Made by a program: the position numbers and the translations under genes. A stretch of DNA of 64,000 nucleotides from Zeimonas sp964538505 (lineage in GTDB: Bacteria; Pseudomonadota; Gammaproteobacteria; Burkholderiales; Burkholderiaceae_E): assembly GCA_964538505.1 (NCBI GenBank), contig CAZIDY010000012.1, positions 1 to 64,000 on the forward strand. The letters are read 5' to 3'. Numbering within the stretch: the first letter of the stretch is position 1; the number at the start of each line of letters is the position of its first letter. Positions 32,529-41,839 of the stretch are shown piece after piece. Under the pieces are notes generated by a model. The model was not told where the DNA came from. It searched no databases and saw only the letters and a program-made list of their open reading frames with translations.

Positions 32529-32534
32529 AGTATA
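32529..32534 (-). promoter_or_regulatory. -10 box and conserved leader of downstream nosR
   Basis: TATACT on the minus strand lies 68 bp before the ATG. The bases after it (CATGATCATCGC, then TCCAGGTTC) closely match those in the same place before the other nosR (CATGATGATCGC, then TCCGGGTTC). Conservation between paralogues at non-coding positions supports a functional promoter and leader. No -35 consensus or FNR box was found. Confidence 0.5.
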
Positions 32535-32583
32535 AGGCGATGCCGATCGCGCTCCGCGCGCCCGAAGCGCCGCGGACGCGCGT

Positions 32584-33606
32584 TCAGGCGGCAGGCACCG
32601 TCTCGATGCGCCCGTCTGCATGCACGAACCACGCGCGTGCCGCCGCATGCGCGGCGAGAAGCCGCGCCCTGCGCTCCGGCGCGACCACCGACAGTACAGT
32701 CGACAGGCCGTCGGCGATCGTCGCGCGCGAAGCGGCCACTGACACCGATGCGTAGCGGTTCGCGCTGCGGCCGGTGCGCGGATCGAACAGGTGATGCACG
32801 CGCGGGTCGGGCCCGAATCGCGTGCCGGCGCCGGCGGAAGTCGCCAGCGCCTGCACCTGTCCGGGCGCATTGCCCATCGTCAGCTCGAACAGCGTGCGCG
32901 ACGGCTCCTCGGGATCGACGACGATGGCGGTCCACGGATTGCCGTCGGCACGTCGACCCGCAGCGCGTGCCTCGCCGAGATCGATGGCCACGTCGTCGAA
33001 GCCTTCGCGACGCAGGCGATCGGCAACGCGATCGGTGAAGTAGCCCTGCGCGATACCGTTCAGCGAGATCGCCATGCCGCGCATGCCGAGCACGATGCGA
33101 CCGGCGGCCACCTGGACCCGGCGATGATCGACGAGATCGAGCACCTGCGCGATCGCATCGGCGCCCGGCCCCGCAGGCGACGCGTCGGGCGCCCGAAAAT
33201 GCGCTTCGTACAACCGGTACAGCGGCTGGATCGTGGGATCGAAAGCGCCGTCGCTCGCACGCGCCATCGACAGCGAAGTCGACAGCAGCTCGACGAGCTC
33301 GGACGGCGGCGCACGCAGCTCGCCGGCCGCGTTCAGGCGCGACAGTGCGGAATCGTCGCGATACAGGCTGAACACGCGCTCGAGTCGCGCGACGTCGGCG
33401 ACGCAGTCATCGAGCACGGCGCGCGCAAGGGCCCGGTCTTCGTGCACGAGCGTGATCGTCGCAAGCGCGCCGAGCGCCGTGCCCTTCCAGACGACGGGCA
33501 TCGACGCGTCTCGTTGCGCGGCCTGCGCGACAGGCAGCGCGGCGCAGGCTGCAGATGCGCCGAGCACCGACAGGAAGCGGCGCCGGGAAGCGGGAAACGG
33601 TTTCAT
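32584..33606 (-). CDS. apbE: ApbE-type FAD:protein FMN transferase (NosX)
   Basis: A 340-residue periplasmic enzyme that attaches FMN to a Thr/Ser of NosR (and of Rnf/Nqr-type proteins). A twin-arginine signal, SRRRFLSVLGASAACAALP, lies at residues 7-25. Family marks are RLERVFSLYRDDSALSRLNA, DGAFDPTIQPLYRLY, ISLNGIAQGYFTDRVADRLR, and the Mg site in ATIADGLSTVLSV near the end. In nos clusters this protein is called NosX. The substrate motif SGAT is present in both NosR proteins here. The ATG at 33606 follows nosL by 56 bp on the same strand. Confidence 0.93.
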   Translation of the reverse strand: MKPFPASRRRFLSVLGASAACAALPVAQAAQRDASMPVVWKGTALGALATITLVHEDRALARAVLDDCVADVARLERVFSLYRDDSALSRLNAAGELRAPPSELVELLSTSLSMARASDGAFDPTIQPLYRLYEAHFRAPDASPAGPGADAIAQVLDLVDHRRVQVAAGRIVLGMRGMAISLNGIAQGYFTDRVADRLRREGFDDVAIDLGEARAAGRRADGNPWTAIVVDPEEPSRTLFELTMGNAPGQVQALATSAGAGTRFGPDPRVHHLFDPRTGRSANRYASVSVAASRATIADGLSTVLSVVAPERRARLLAAHAAARAWFVHADGRIETVPAA

Positions 33607-33662
33607 CGAATCACTCCGTCGTCGATCGTGCCCGATCACGGCTGCGAAACAGGTGTCCGGGA

Positions 33663-34268
33663 TCAATGACCCGCCGACTCGTGCGCGGATGCAGCCGCGC
33701 CAACCGCACCGAGGACGTAATCGTCGGGGATTTCGTCGAGCCGTGCGAGTTGCCCGCCGTGCTGCGCGCGAAACGCCTCGGCGGCGTCCTTCGCGGAAAA
33801 CGGGACCGCCTCGGGCGCCCCCATTCCGCCCATCCGGTCGCTGCCGAGCACGAACCACGCTTCGTTCGCCTCGACCCACGCACCGTCCTCGGGCTGGTCC
33901 CAGCTCTTCGCCTGCGCCATGTCGTTGACGTACACCGCCGTGATGTCGCGCGGCTCCTCGGGCAGACGCAGGAACGCGATCGTGTCACGCACCGACGAGA
34001 ACCACACCGGCTCCTCGCGTCCGGAAAGATGGATCTGCCCTTTCGGCCCCTCGTGATCGGTGAGCAGCATGCCGCAGTAATAGCTGGTCGCCTCGGCGAG
34101 CACCTCGTTCGGCGAAGGCGGCGGCGCCTGCCCGGCGTCGCGATCGCAGCCGGCCGCGAACAGAAGCAGGACTGCGAGCAGCCCCGGCATCAACACGCGC
34201 ACGAAAACCCCGGCACGATCGAAGCCGCGATGCAATCCGGCGACGCGATGCAAACGAACGGTCGTCAC
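33663..34268 (-). CDS. nosL: NosL lipoprotein, copper chaperone for NosZ
   Basis: A 201-residue lipoprotein. The lipobox is LLLFAAGCDRD. The copper site begins SYYCGMLLTDHEGPKGQIHL (Cys-Gly-Met), the family hallmark, and Met/Gly-rich GSDRMGGMGAPEAVPF follows. NosL binds Cu(I) and supplies the CuZ centre of NosZ. The GTG start at 34268 overlaps the nosY TGA as GTGA, with AGGAGG 5 bases upstream. An internal ATG at 34190 would give a shorter signal peptide and is an alternative. The His-containing C-terminus (AHESAGH) could also bind metal. Confidence 0.92.
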   Translation of the reverse strand: MTTVRLHRVAGLHRGFDRAGVFVRVLMPGLLAVLLLFAAGCDRDAGQAPPPSPNEVLAEATSYYCGMLLTDHEGPKGQIHLSGREEPVWFSSVRDTIAFLRLPEEPRDITAVYVNDMAQAKSWDQPEDGAWVEANEAWFVLGSDRMGGMGAPEAVPFSAKDAAEAFRAQHGGQLARLDEIPDDYVLGAVGAAASAHESAGH

Positions 34269-35089
34269 ACCGGCCTCCTGCGAAAAACGGCGACCGCCGC
34301 CGCCGACGGAACGACGACCCACGCAACGAGCGCGCCGAGCAGCGCGGCGATCGGCAGCCGGCTCGCGTCGCCGGGGCCGGCCATCCCGCTGTAGACGGAG
34401 ACGGTGTCGCTCGCGCTCATGTTGAACAGCCGGTATGCATCGGTCGGGTTCAGCAGCAGCAGCGCATCGAGCGCCCCGCGGCCGATCGTGCGACCCTGGT
34501 CGGCGACCAGCGCACCGAGCAGCGCCGTGTCGTACAGCAGCACGAAGAAGAGCCACAGCCCGACGGCGATGCCAGCGGCGGTCGCACGATCGCGCACGAG
34601 GCTGCTCGCCAGGCACCCGAGCGCGACGAAGCTCGCGCCGAGCAGCACCGAGGTCCCGACCATCGCCGCGTACGCGCCCCAGGCCGGCTGCGCCGGCGCG
34701 CGCGCGTACCAGAGCGCGAGCGCCGCGGCGCCGTAGCCGACGACGGTGGCGAAGCCGAGGATCGTCGTCTGTCCGATGATCTTTCCGACGACGACCTGCC
34801 AGCGCGACACCGGATACGACAGCAGCAGCGCGAGCGTGCCGCGCTCGTGCTCGCCGACGATCGCATCGAAGGAGAGCATCAGCGCGATCAGCGGCACGAG
34901 CAGGATCGTGAGCGACGACAGGCTGACCACGACCACCGCGACCGGATCGCTCTTCACGATGCCGGTCGGCGCGCTGCCCAGCAGCGCGAGCGACAGCGCG
35001 AGGGCGGCGAGCACGACGGTGGTCGCCGCGGCCCAGCGGTTGCGCAGGCCGATGCGCAGCTCGTGCAGCGCGATCGTCGCGACGTTCAT
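34265..35089 (-). CDS. nosY: NosY, ABC-2 type membrane permease
   Basis: A 274-residue membrane protein with six hydrophobic helices, the ABC-2 permease partner of NosF. It contains the conserved LMLSFDAIVGEHERGTLALL and LLSYPVSRWQVVVGKIIGQT at the first loop, as in characterised NosY. With NosF and NosD it forms the complex needed to mature the copper sites of NosZ. The ATG at 35089 overlaps the nosF TGA (ATGA), and the 3' end overlaps nosL (GTGA), so translation is coupled across the three genes. Length equals the family norm of about 275. Confidence 0.93.
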   Translation of the reverse strand: MNVATIALHELRIGLRNRWAAATTVVLAALALSLALLGSAPTGIVKSDPVAVVVVSLSSLTILLVPLIALMLSFDAIVGEHERGTLALLLSYPVSRWQVVVGKIIGQTTILGFATVVGYGAAALALWYARAPAQPAWGAYAAMVGTSVLLGASFVALGCLASSLVRDRATAAGIAVGLWLFFVLLYDTALLGALVADQGRTIGRGALDALLLLNPTDAYRLFNMSASDTVSVYSGMAGPGDASRLPIAALLGALVAWVVVPSAAAVAVFRRRPV

Positions 35090-36024
35090 GACGCCCGCTC
35101 CGGCGACGACGCATGGTCGCTCGACTCTATCCAGTGCCGGTACAGCTGCTGCAGCCCCGGTGCCTCGAGGTCGACGTCCTCGACGAGCTCGCCGAGCGCG
35201 CCGATCGCGCGCAGCACCGCCATCTTCGCGTCGGCGGGCGCGAGCAGCGTCAGCGAATCGACCCCGCGCTCGACGCAGCGCACCGCTTCCGGCATGCGCG
35301 CGAGCACCGACGACGTCGAGCACGGCTGCACGCGCAGTCGCAGGCGCAGCTGCGCCTGCGCGCCGTGCCGCAGTTCGTCGAGCGTACCGGCGGCAACGAG
35401 CCGCCCGCGATGCACGATCGCCGCCCGATCGACGCGGCGCTCGATCTCCTCGAGCGCGTGCGTCGAGACCAGCACCGTCGCGTCGCTCGCGCGCAGCTCG
35501 TCGATCGTCTCGTAGACCTCGGCGCGCGAATCGGGATCGAGCCCGCTCGTCGGCTCGTCGAAGAGCAGCAGCCGCGGCGAACCGATCAGCGCCTGCGCGA
35601 TGCCGAGCCGCTGGCGCATGCCTTTCGAATAGGTGGCCACGCGCCGGCCTGCCGCATGCGCAATGCCGACACGCTCGAGCAGCGCATCGTTGTCGCGCAC
35701 CGCGCAACCCTTCAGTCGGGCATAGAAGGCCATCGACTCGCGCGCCGTCAGCGACGCGTGGAACGCGACGTTCTCGGGCAGGAAGCCGAGCGCGCGCCGC
35801 GCCGCGGCACCGCGCGCGCCGGCCGGATCGACGCCGAGCACGCGCACCGCGCCCTCTTCGGGCCGGACCAGTCCGAGCATCAGCTTGATCAGCGTCGTCT
35901 TGCCCGCGCCGTTGTGGCCGACCAGCGCGGTCGCCTCGCCGGCCTGCAGCGTCAGCGAAATATCCTGCACGGCGGTGATACGCCCGTAGCGTTTCGTCAC
36001 GCCGCTCCATTCGGCGACCGTCAT
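35086..36024 (-). CDS. nosF: NosF, ABC transporter ATPase
   Basis: A 312-residue nucleotide-binding protein. Walker A is GHNGAGKTT (about residues 36-44), the signature is YSKGMRQRLGIAQAL, Walker B is LLLFDEPTSGLDPDS, and the switch His is in STHALEE. It energises NosY/NosD in copper-site assembly of NosZ. A C-terminal region of about 100 residues (after HRGRLVAAGTLDEL) is typical for NosF/CcmA-like ATPases. The ATG at 36024 overlaps nosD's TGA as ATGA. Confidence 0.93.
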   Translation of the reverse strand: MTVAEWSGVTKRYGRITAVQDISLTLQAGEATALVGHNGAGKTTLIKLMLGLVRPEEGAVRVLGVDPAGARGAAARRALGFLPENVAFHASLTARESMAFYARLKGCAVRDNDALLERVGIAHAAGRRVATYSKGMRQRLGIAQALIGSPRLLLFDEPTSGLDPDSRAEVYETIDELRASDATVLVSTHALEEIERRVDRAAIVHRGRLVAAGTLDELRHGAQAQLRLRLRVQPCSTSSVLARMPEAVRCVERGVDSLTLLAPADAKMAVLRAIGALGELVEDVDLEAPGLQQLYRHWIESSDHASSPERAS

Positions 36025-37382
36025 TGCGCCGCCTCGTCGGTCGCGCGCACCGGCCCGTCGGGCACGCGCACCGGCCGCATCAGCGGCGCACTGTCGAAGA
36101 CGCCGCCCGGGTACAGCGCCGGGAAACGCGCCTGCGCCCAGCGCACCATCTGCACCGCCGGGCTGTTCAGCAGCGCCTTGGCGGCCGGCAGCGTCCACAG
36201 CACCTCGTCCATCACGTCGTTCGGCCGGTACGGACGATCGGAGATGCCGTCGCCGTCGAGATCGAAGGCGGGGTTGTCGCTCCAGTAGTTGCCGCGTCCG
36301 CCCTCGGCCCAGTCGATGAAGCGGGTGCCGACGTACTTCACCTGCGTGCGGTTGGCGACGAAGGCATTGCCGCTCATCGTGTTGTCGGCCGATCCGCCGG
36401 TGAAGTGGATGCCGATCGGACACCCCTCGAACCAGTTCTCGCGCAGGTCGTTGCGCGTCGCGTTGTAGACGAACGCGCATTTCTCGCGACCATTGCGCAC
36501 GACGTTGCCGACGACCTGCGACAGGTTCGTCGAATGCAGCAGCAGCCCGTGGTCGCGATCGTTCACCGAGACGTTGTCGCGGATCTCCAGCCGATCGGAA
36601 TACATGATCGCCCAGCCGACGTGATTGCCATGCGAACGGTTGCCGACGATGCGGCTGTCGTTCGTGTACATGTAGTGGATCGCGAAGCGCAGATCCGAGA
36701 AGGTGTTGTCGGCAAAGGTGTTGTCGCGGCTCACCTTCACGAAGATTCCGTCGCGTCCGTTGCGGATCGTGTTGCCGATCACCTTCGCGCCCGGCGCGTT
36801 CCAGATCGACACGCCGTTGCCCGCTTCCGACAGCCGCAGGTCGGTGCGCCCGACGATCTCGTTGCGCTCGACCACCGAACCGGCCGCGCCGTGCAGGTAG
36901 ACGCCGAACAGGTTGCCGACCAGCCGGTTGTCGCGCACCAACGCGCGCCGTGCCTCGCGCGTGACGAGCACCGCCGAGTCCATCGCCGGCAGGTCGCGCC
37001 CCGAACCGGTGATCTCCAGGCGCTCGATGCGCACGTCGTCGGCCGAGACCGTCACGACACTGCCGCGCCCCGTGCCCTCGAGCACGGCGCCGGGCTCGCC
37101 GACGAGCGCGAGCGGCTGCTCGACGCGCACCGGCCCTGCGTGTCGCCCGGCGGCGAGCCGGATCGTGTCGCCGGGCCGCGCCGCATCGACGATCGGCTGC
37201 AGCGGCTGACCGGGCTCGACGCGATGCTCGACCGCGTGCGCGGGCGCGGCAACGGGTGGCGCCGCGCCGAGGTCACCGGCGGAGGCCGCGAACGCAGCAC
37301 CCGCGAACACAAGGAACGCCACCGCCCCGGCGAGCGTCCGCCGCGCGAACGCGACCGAGGCGAAGGCACTGCTTCGATTCAC
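36021..37382 (-). CDS. nosD: NosD, periplasmic copper-maturation beta-helix protein
   Basis: A 453-residue exported protein. The signal peptide covers about residues 1-32 (AFLVFAGAAFA-A). The body is a right-handed parallel beta-helix of NosD/CASH repeats, visible as recurring N-x-x-x-x-N-x-F/G-x-x-N units, for example RNGRDGIFVKVSRDNTFADN and RFAIHYMYTNDSRIVGNRSH. NosD works with the NosFY ABC transporter and NosL to build the CuZ site. The start is GTG at 37382, 2 bases after the nosZ TAG and 14 bases after GGAG inside nosZ; no ATG is near. The gene overlaps nosF by 4 bp. Confidence 0.92.
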   Translation of the reverse strand: MNRSSAFASVAFARRTLAGAVAFLVFAGAAFAASAGDLGAAPPVAAPAHAVEHRVEPGQPLQPIVDAARPGDTIRLAAGRHAGPVRVEQPLALVGEPGAVLEGTGRGSVVTVSADDVRIERLEITGSGRDLPAMDSAVLVTREARRALVRDNRLVGNLFGVYLHGAAGSVVERNEIVGRTDLRLSEAGNGVSIWNAPGAKVIGNTIRNGRDGIFVKVSRDNTFADNTFSDLRFAIHYMYTNDSRIVGNRSHGNHVGWAIMYSDRLEIRDNVSVNDRDHGLLLHSTNLSQVVGNVVRNGREKCAFVYNATRNDLRENWFEGCPIGIHFTGGSADNTMSGNAFVANRTQVKYVGTRFIDWAEGGRGNYWSDNPAFDLDGDGISDRPYRPNDVMDEVLWTLPAAKALLNSPAVQMVRWAQARFPALYPGGVFDSAPLMRPVRVPDGPVRATDEAAQ

Positions 37383-37384
37383 CG

Positions 37385-39388
37385 CTAAGCGCGCTCCACC
37401 ATCATCCGCCCCTTCATCTCCATGTGGAGCGCGTGGCAGAACCATTGACAGAAATACCAGTACACGCCCGGTCGATCGGCGATGAAGGTCACCGACGCGG
37501 TCGCCTGCGGACCGACCTCCATCGCGATCCCGTAGTTGCAGATCGTGAAGCCGTGCGTGAGGTCCTCGATCTGGTCGCGGTTCGTCACGTACACGGTCAC
37601 CTCGTCGCCCTGCTTCACCTTGAACTCGTGCAGGCTGAACAGCGGCGCCGCCGAGAACATGTAGACGCGCACCTTGTTGCCGTCGCGGATCACGTTCGCC
37701 GCTTCCTCGAGCACGACGTTGTCGGCCTTCGCCTGCGCGACCGCATCGGCGAACATCGGGTCGTCGCGACTCCAGACGTGCACCGGGTTCACCTTCGAGC
37801 GATGGATGATCGTCGCGTCGTGCGGCTCGGCGAAGCTCGGGCCGTCGTGCACGATCACCATCTCGTCGCCCGAGATGTCGATCAGCTGGTCGTTCTCGGG
37901 CTTCAGCGGCCCCACGTTCAGGAAGCGGTCCTTCGAGAACTTGTTCAGCGACAGCAGCCACTTGCCATCGGCTTCCTTCGTCTGCCCCATCGACGTGTGG
38001 TTGTGCCCGGGCTGGTAGTGCACGTCGAGCTTCTGGAGGATCGGGTCGACGTCCTTGCCGGCGAAGGCATCGATCGCCGCCTGGATGTTCCACTTGCAGA
38101 TCTGGCTGTCGATGAACAGCGTCGTGTACGCGTTGCCCTTGCCGTCGAAGGCGGTGTGCAACGGGCCGAGACCGAGTTCGGGCTCGGCGACGACGCAGTC
38201 GCGCGGCTCGATCTTGTCATCGAACAGCTCGTCGAACTTGCGCACGTCGAAGACGCTCACCGTCGGCGACAGCTTGCCGTTGGCGACCACGTGGATGCCG
38301 TCGGGCGCGGTGTTGATGCCGTGCGGGCTGTTCGGGATCGGGATATAGCGCGTATACGGCGAGCCGTGCGTACCGTCGACGACCGGCACGCCGCCGATCT
38401 TCCTGACCTCGCCGCTGGCCACCGCCTCCTCGATGCGCTTGATGTTGAAGACGGTGATCCAGTCCTGCTCGGCCGCCGTCATCTCGCCGAGCGTGATGCC
38501 TTCCTCGGAGTTGTAGCAGGTGGCGAAGGCGTACTTGCCCTGGTAGTCGGCGTCGACATTGTCGAGGTTGCCGTCGACGAGCACCTGCCAGGCGATCTCC
38601 ATCGTCTCGCCGTCGACCGCGGTGAACACGCACTGGTACTTCGTGTGGTCGACGATGTCGCCGCTGCCGTCGTTCGGGATCGGCACGCGGTACTCGCCGT
38701 TGCAGAACACGTAGCCGGTCTTCGGGTACTTCTGCACGCGCAGCCCGTGCACCGTCTGCTGGTTCGGCAGCTCGATGATCTTGTCGCACTTCATCACGTC
38801 GCAGCGCACGCGCGCCACGCGCGTGTTCGCCTTGTCGTTCATGTAGATGTAGCGCCCGTCGTAGGTGCCGTCGGTGAACGACATGTGCGGGTGGTGCAGG
38901 TCGCCGTTCACGTAGGTGCCGCCGCGACTCTCGAGATACTTGCGCGTCTCGGGCGTCAGGCCTTCGGTCAGGATCTTCAGGCTCTCGTTCGTCTGCCCCC
39001 AGCCGGTCGCGCTGCAGCGGTTGAACACCGGCACACGCATCAGCTCGCGCATCGACGGCAGCCCCATGATGCGCAGCTCGCCGCTCTGGCCACTGGAGAA
39101 GAACACGTAGTACTCGTCGAGCTCGCCCGGGCCGACGTGCGTCTTCGCGAGCGCGGCTTCCACGCTCGACGCGGTCCGGGCCGGCGCCGGCGCAGCGGCG
39201 GGCGCAGGCTGTGCCGCCGCCGGCGCGGCCGAATCCCCCGAAGCGGCGGGCGGCGCGGCCTCTTCTTCGCGCCCGCAGGCACCGAGCACGGTGCCCAGGC
39301 CGGCCGCGGCTACGGCCTTCGCGCCGCCTCCCAGCACCGCCCTTCGCTTTGGGTCGATGACACTACGTTTCGGGTCGTCGTCTTTCAT
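37385..39388 (-). CDS. nosZ: Nitrous oxide reductase NosZ
   Basis: A 667-residue multicopper enzyme reducing N2O to N2 in the periplasm. Residues 1-38 hold an RR pair (DPKRRAVLGG) of a twin-arginine type signal and end in the lipobox-like LGAC (Cys38). Residues 41-73 are Ala/Pro-only linker. The seven-bladed propeller carries CuZ histidines, including GDLHHPHMSFTDGTYDGRYI. The C-terminal cupredoxin holds CuA: FCQWFCHALHMEMKG. The block DKANTRVARVRCDVMKCDK is of clade I type. The ATG at 39388 follows GAGGAG. It lies 85 bp after the upstream nosR and couples to nosD. Confidence 0.96.
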   Translation of the reverse strand: MKDDDPKRSVIDPKRRAVLGGGAKAVAAAGLGTVLGACGREEEAAPPAASGDSAAPAAAQPAPAAAPAPARTASSVEAALAKTHVGPGELDEYYVFFSSGQSGELRIMGLPSMRELMRVPVFNRCSATGWGQTNESLKILTEGLTPETRKYLESRGGTYVNGDLHHPHMSFTDGTYDGRYIYMNDKANTRVARVRCDVMKCDKIIELPNQQTVHGLRVQKYPKTGYVFCNGEYRVPIPNDGSGDIVDHTKYQCVFTAVDGETMEIAWQVLVDGNLDNVDADYQGKYAFATCYNSEEGITLGEMTAAEQDWITVFNIKRIEEAVASGEVRKIGGVPVVDGTHGSPYTRYIPIPNSPHGINTAPDGIHVVANGKLSPTVSVFDVRKFDELFDDKIEPRDCVVAEPELGLGPLHTAFDGKGNAYTTLFIDSQICKWNIQAAIDAFAGKDVDPILQKLDVHYQPGHNHTSMGQTKEADGKWLLSLNKFSKDRFLNVGPLKPENDQLIDISGDEMVIVHDGPSFAEPHDATIIHRSKVNPVHVWSRDDPMFADAVAQAKADNVVLEEAANVIRDGNKVRVYMFSAAPLFSLHEFKVKQGDEVTVYVTNRDQIEDLTHGFTICNYGIAMEVGPQATASVTFIADRPGVYWYFCQWFCHALHMEMKGRMMVERA

Positions 39389-39473
39389 GGCCTCGAGCTC
39401 CTCGTGAACCGCGCCTGAAGCGCGCAATGCAAAAACGACCGCCGAAGTGCAATTGCCGCAGCCGGCAGGTCGT

Positions 39474-41777
39474 TCATGCCGAATCGGAATCCTGTACGCG
39501 ACGATGCACCGTCACCGGCATCTCCACGGCTGCCGACGCCGCCGGGCGCGCCATCGCCTCGCGCTTCTCGCGCTTGACCCGCCGCTGGATGCGCACCGGG
39601 CACTTGTAGTCGTGGTGGTACAGCACCTGGCAGTGCAGGCACGAGATGCATTCGTTCGGATTGATGTGCCCTTCCGGATGGATCGCCTCCACCGGGCACT
39701 CGTTGAAGCAGCGCATGCACGGGTTGCCGCACTCGCGATAGCGGCGCAGCCAGTCGAACATGCGCAGCCGCCCCGGCAACGCGAGCGCCGCACCGAGCGG
39801 GCACAGGTAGCGGCAGAAGAAGCGCTCGATGAACAATCCCGCCACCAGCAGCGCCACCGCGAAGGCGACGAACCACCACTCGCGCATGAAGCGCAGCACG
39901 ATCGCCGTCTTGAACGGCTCGATCTCCGACAGGCGCTCGGCCCACGCGAGCGAGCCGAGCGACACGCCGAACAGCCCGAGGAAGATGATGTACTTCACCG
40001 GCCACAGCCGCTCGTGCACGCCCCACGGGATCTTCAGCTGCGGCACCTTCAGTGCCCGGGCCGCGCGGTTCGTCAGCTCCTGCAGCGCGCCGAAGGGGCA
40101 CAGCCAGCCGCAGAACGGCCCGCGCCCCCAGAACAGCAGCGCCGCGGCGACCGAGCACCAGAGAATGAAGATCAGCGGGTCGATCAGGAACGACTCCCAG
40201 CGGAAGCCCGACAGCAGCGAGTGCGTGAAGGTGAGTACGTTGACCACCGACAACTGCGCCTGCGCGACCCAGCCGAGCCACAGCAGCGTCATCGTGAGGA
40301 AGCCGAGCCGGATGACGTTGAACAGCCTCTCGTGCGGAACGATCACGTTCTGGAAGAAGAAGATGATCGTCAGCGCCACCAGCATCAGCGCGAGCACGAC
40401 GATCGCGGCGATCTTGCTCTCCCAGATGCGCTGCCACAGCGGAACGGCTTCGATCTCGTCGAACAACATGCCGGTCGCGTCGGGTGATGCGGTCGGCGTC
40501 GCGGACGCCGGTGCCGTTGGCGTTGGCGTTGGCGTTGGCGACGCTGCCGCACCTGCTGCTCCCGGGGCCGCCGACGCAGCGGGTGCTGCCGCCTGCCCCG
40601 CAACCGGCTTCGTGTACTGCTCGGGCAGCTGGTACGGCAGCGGGAACGAGACGAAAGCCTTGTCGAGCGCGCTGATCGCACGCTGCACGAGCAGCTGCAG
40701 CTCCCACGGCACGGCCGGGTCGAACTCCGCACCCTGCGGAATCGCGAATACGCCGATCTCCTTCAGTGCAGGCGCACCGGCGGCGACGATCGCACCCACT
40801 CGTCGATGCTGGCGATCCCGGAAATGGATCGTCTCGGCGCGCTGCACCACCTCGATCCGGTCGAAGATCCCGCCGCGCACGTAGCCCGAGCCCTTGAAGG
40901 AATAGCGCCCGCCGCCGGCAACGAGCACCGCGTGCTGCCCGGGCGCGAGCATCTGCTGCACGTGGGCGAATTCCTCTTCGCCCAGCAGGCTGCGTCCGAT
41001 CGCCGGATGCGATACGAGCGCGACGTACAGATCGATGAACGGGTCGCCGGGCTCGCCGCGCTCGGGCCGCTTGATGGCGGCGGCGTTGCCCGACGCCTCG
41101 AACGCACGGTTCACCTCGCCAACCGTGAGCTGCAGGTGCGCAACGGCGCCCTGCTCGAGCAGCGTGCTCCAGTCGGCGATGGCGCCCGCGTCGGGATCGA
41201 GCACGCGCGCGCCCGCGCCGGCGGCGCCCGTCGCGCCCGTTGCGCCGCCGAGCTGAAGCGCGCGCGCAACGCGCACTGCCGATCGCACGATGCTCTCGCC
41301 GATGATCAGCACGGTGACGGTCGCACCGCTGACAATGTCGGCCTGTGGCGGTCCGCTTGCCTGCAACGGATTGAACCCGACGAACGCGCTCAGGTAATCG
41401 ACGACGCGCTGCTCGGGGATGCCGATCAGCACGATCGGCTCGCTGTGCTCGACGATCTTCAGCCCGACGATCGTGCCACTGTTGTCGAGCGCCACGAGGG
41501 TGTGAATCGGCTTGCCCGAATAGCCGTCGGTCTCGACGAAATCGGAGGTGAGGTACGCGAAGCCGACGCGCTCCTGCCCCTTGAGCACCGGCGCCACCGG
41601 CGGGCTGCCCTGCACCGGACCGAAACGATCGGCACCCGGAAAGATCTCGGCCGCAGGCAGCTTTGCGAGGAACGAATCGAGAAGCGGTGCCTTCTGCGCT
41701 GGCTGGGCAAGAGCAACGCCGCAGATCACCGCCAACCACAGGACGGCAAGAGCGCAGGAGATCGAGCGCAGCGCCAT
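39474..41777 (-). CDS. nosR: NosR paralogue 2, upstream copy
   Basis: A 767-residue NosR with the same domains as the copy at 30140: signal peptide (residues 1-24, ending ALA-Q), FMN domain with DIVSGATVT, membrane helices, and polyferredoxin motifs GPFCGWLCPFGALQELTNRA, CRYLCPLGAAL, CGNPCMRCFNECPVEAIHPE and NECISCLHCQVLYHH. It differs in linker sequence: a short Gly/Ala stretch near residue 155 and a Pro/Thr/Ala stretch (SPTPTPTPTAPASATP) before the first central helix. It is the first gene of the nos cluster, 85 bp before nosZ, the classic nosR position. Start: ATG at 41777. Confidence 0.94.
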   Translation of the reverse strand: MALRSISCALAVLWLAVICGVALAQPAQKAPLLDSFLAKLPAAEIFPGADRFGPVQGSPPVAPVLKGQERVGFAYLTSDFVETDGYSGKPIHTLVALDNSGTIVGLKIVEHSEPIVLIGIPEQRVVDYLSAFVGFNPLQASGPPQADIVSGATVTVLIIGESIVRSAVRVARALQLGGATGATGAAGAGARVLDPDAGAIADWSTLLEQGAVAHLQLTVGEVNRAFEASGNAAAIKRPERGEPGDPFIDLYVALVSHPAIGRSLLGEEEFAHVQQMLAPGQHAVLVAGGGRYSFKGSGYVRGGIFDRIEVVQRAETIHFRDRQHRRVGAIVAAGAPALKEIGVFAIPQGAEFDPAVPWELQLLVQRAISALDKAFVSFPLPYQLPEQYTKPVAGQAAAPAASAAPGAAGAAASPTPTPTPTAPASATPTASPDATGMLFDEIEAVPLWQRIWESKIAAIVVLALMLVALTIIFFFQNVIVPHERLFNVIRLGFLTMTLLWLGWVAQAQLSVVNVLTFTHSLLSGFRWESFLIDPLIFILWCSVAAALLFWGRGPFCGWLCPFGALQELTNRAARALKVPQLKIPWGVHERLWPVKYIIFLGLFGVSLGSLAWAERLSEIEPFKTAIVLRFMREWWFVAFAVALLVAGLFIERFFCRYLCPLGAALALPGRLRMFDWLRRYRECGNPCMRCFNECPVEAIHPEGHINPNECISCLHCQVLYHHDYKCPVRIQRRVKREKREAMARPAASAAVEMPVTVHRRVQDSDSA

Positions 41778-41839
41778 CCGCAGACCGCGAGTTGCTGCTA
41801 CCACTGAACGAACCCGGATGCGATCATCATGGTCCGGCG

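Noticed and set aside
36024..39418. Long plus-strand frames (454 and 720 codons) opposite nosD and nosZ
   Set aside because: They are shadows of certain nos genes and show no family signature or start signal.
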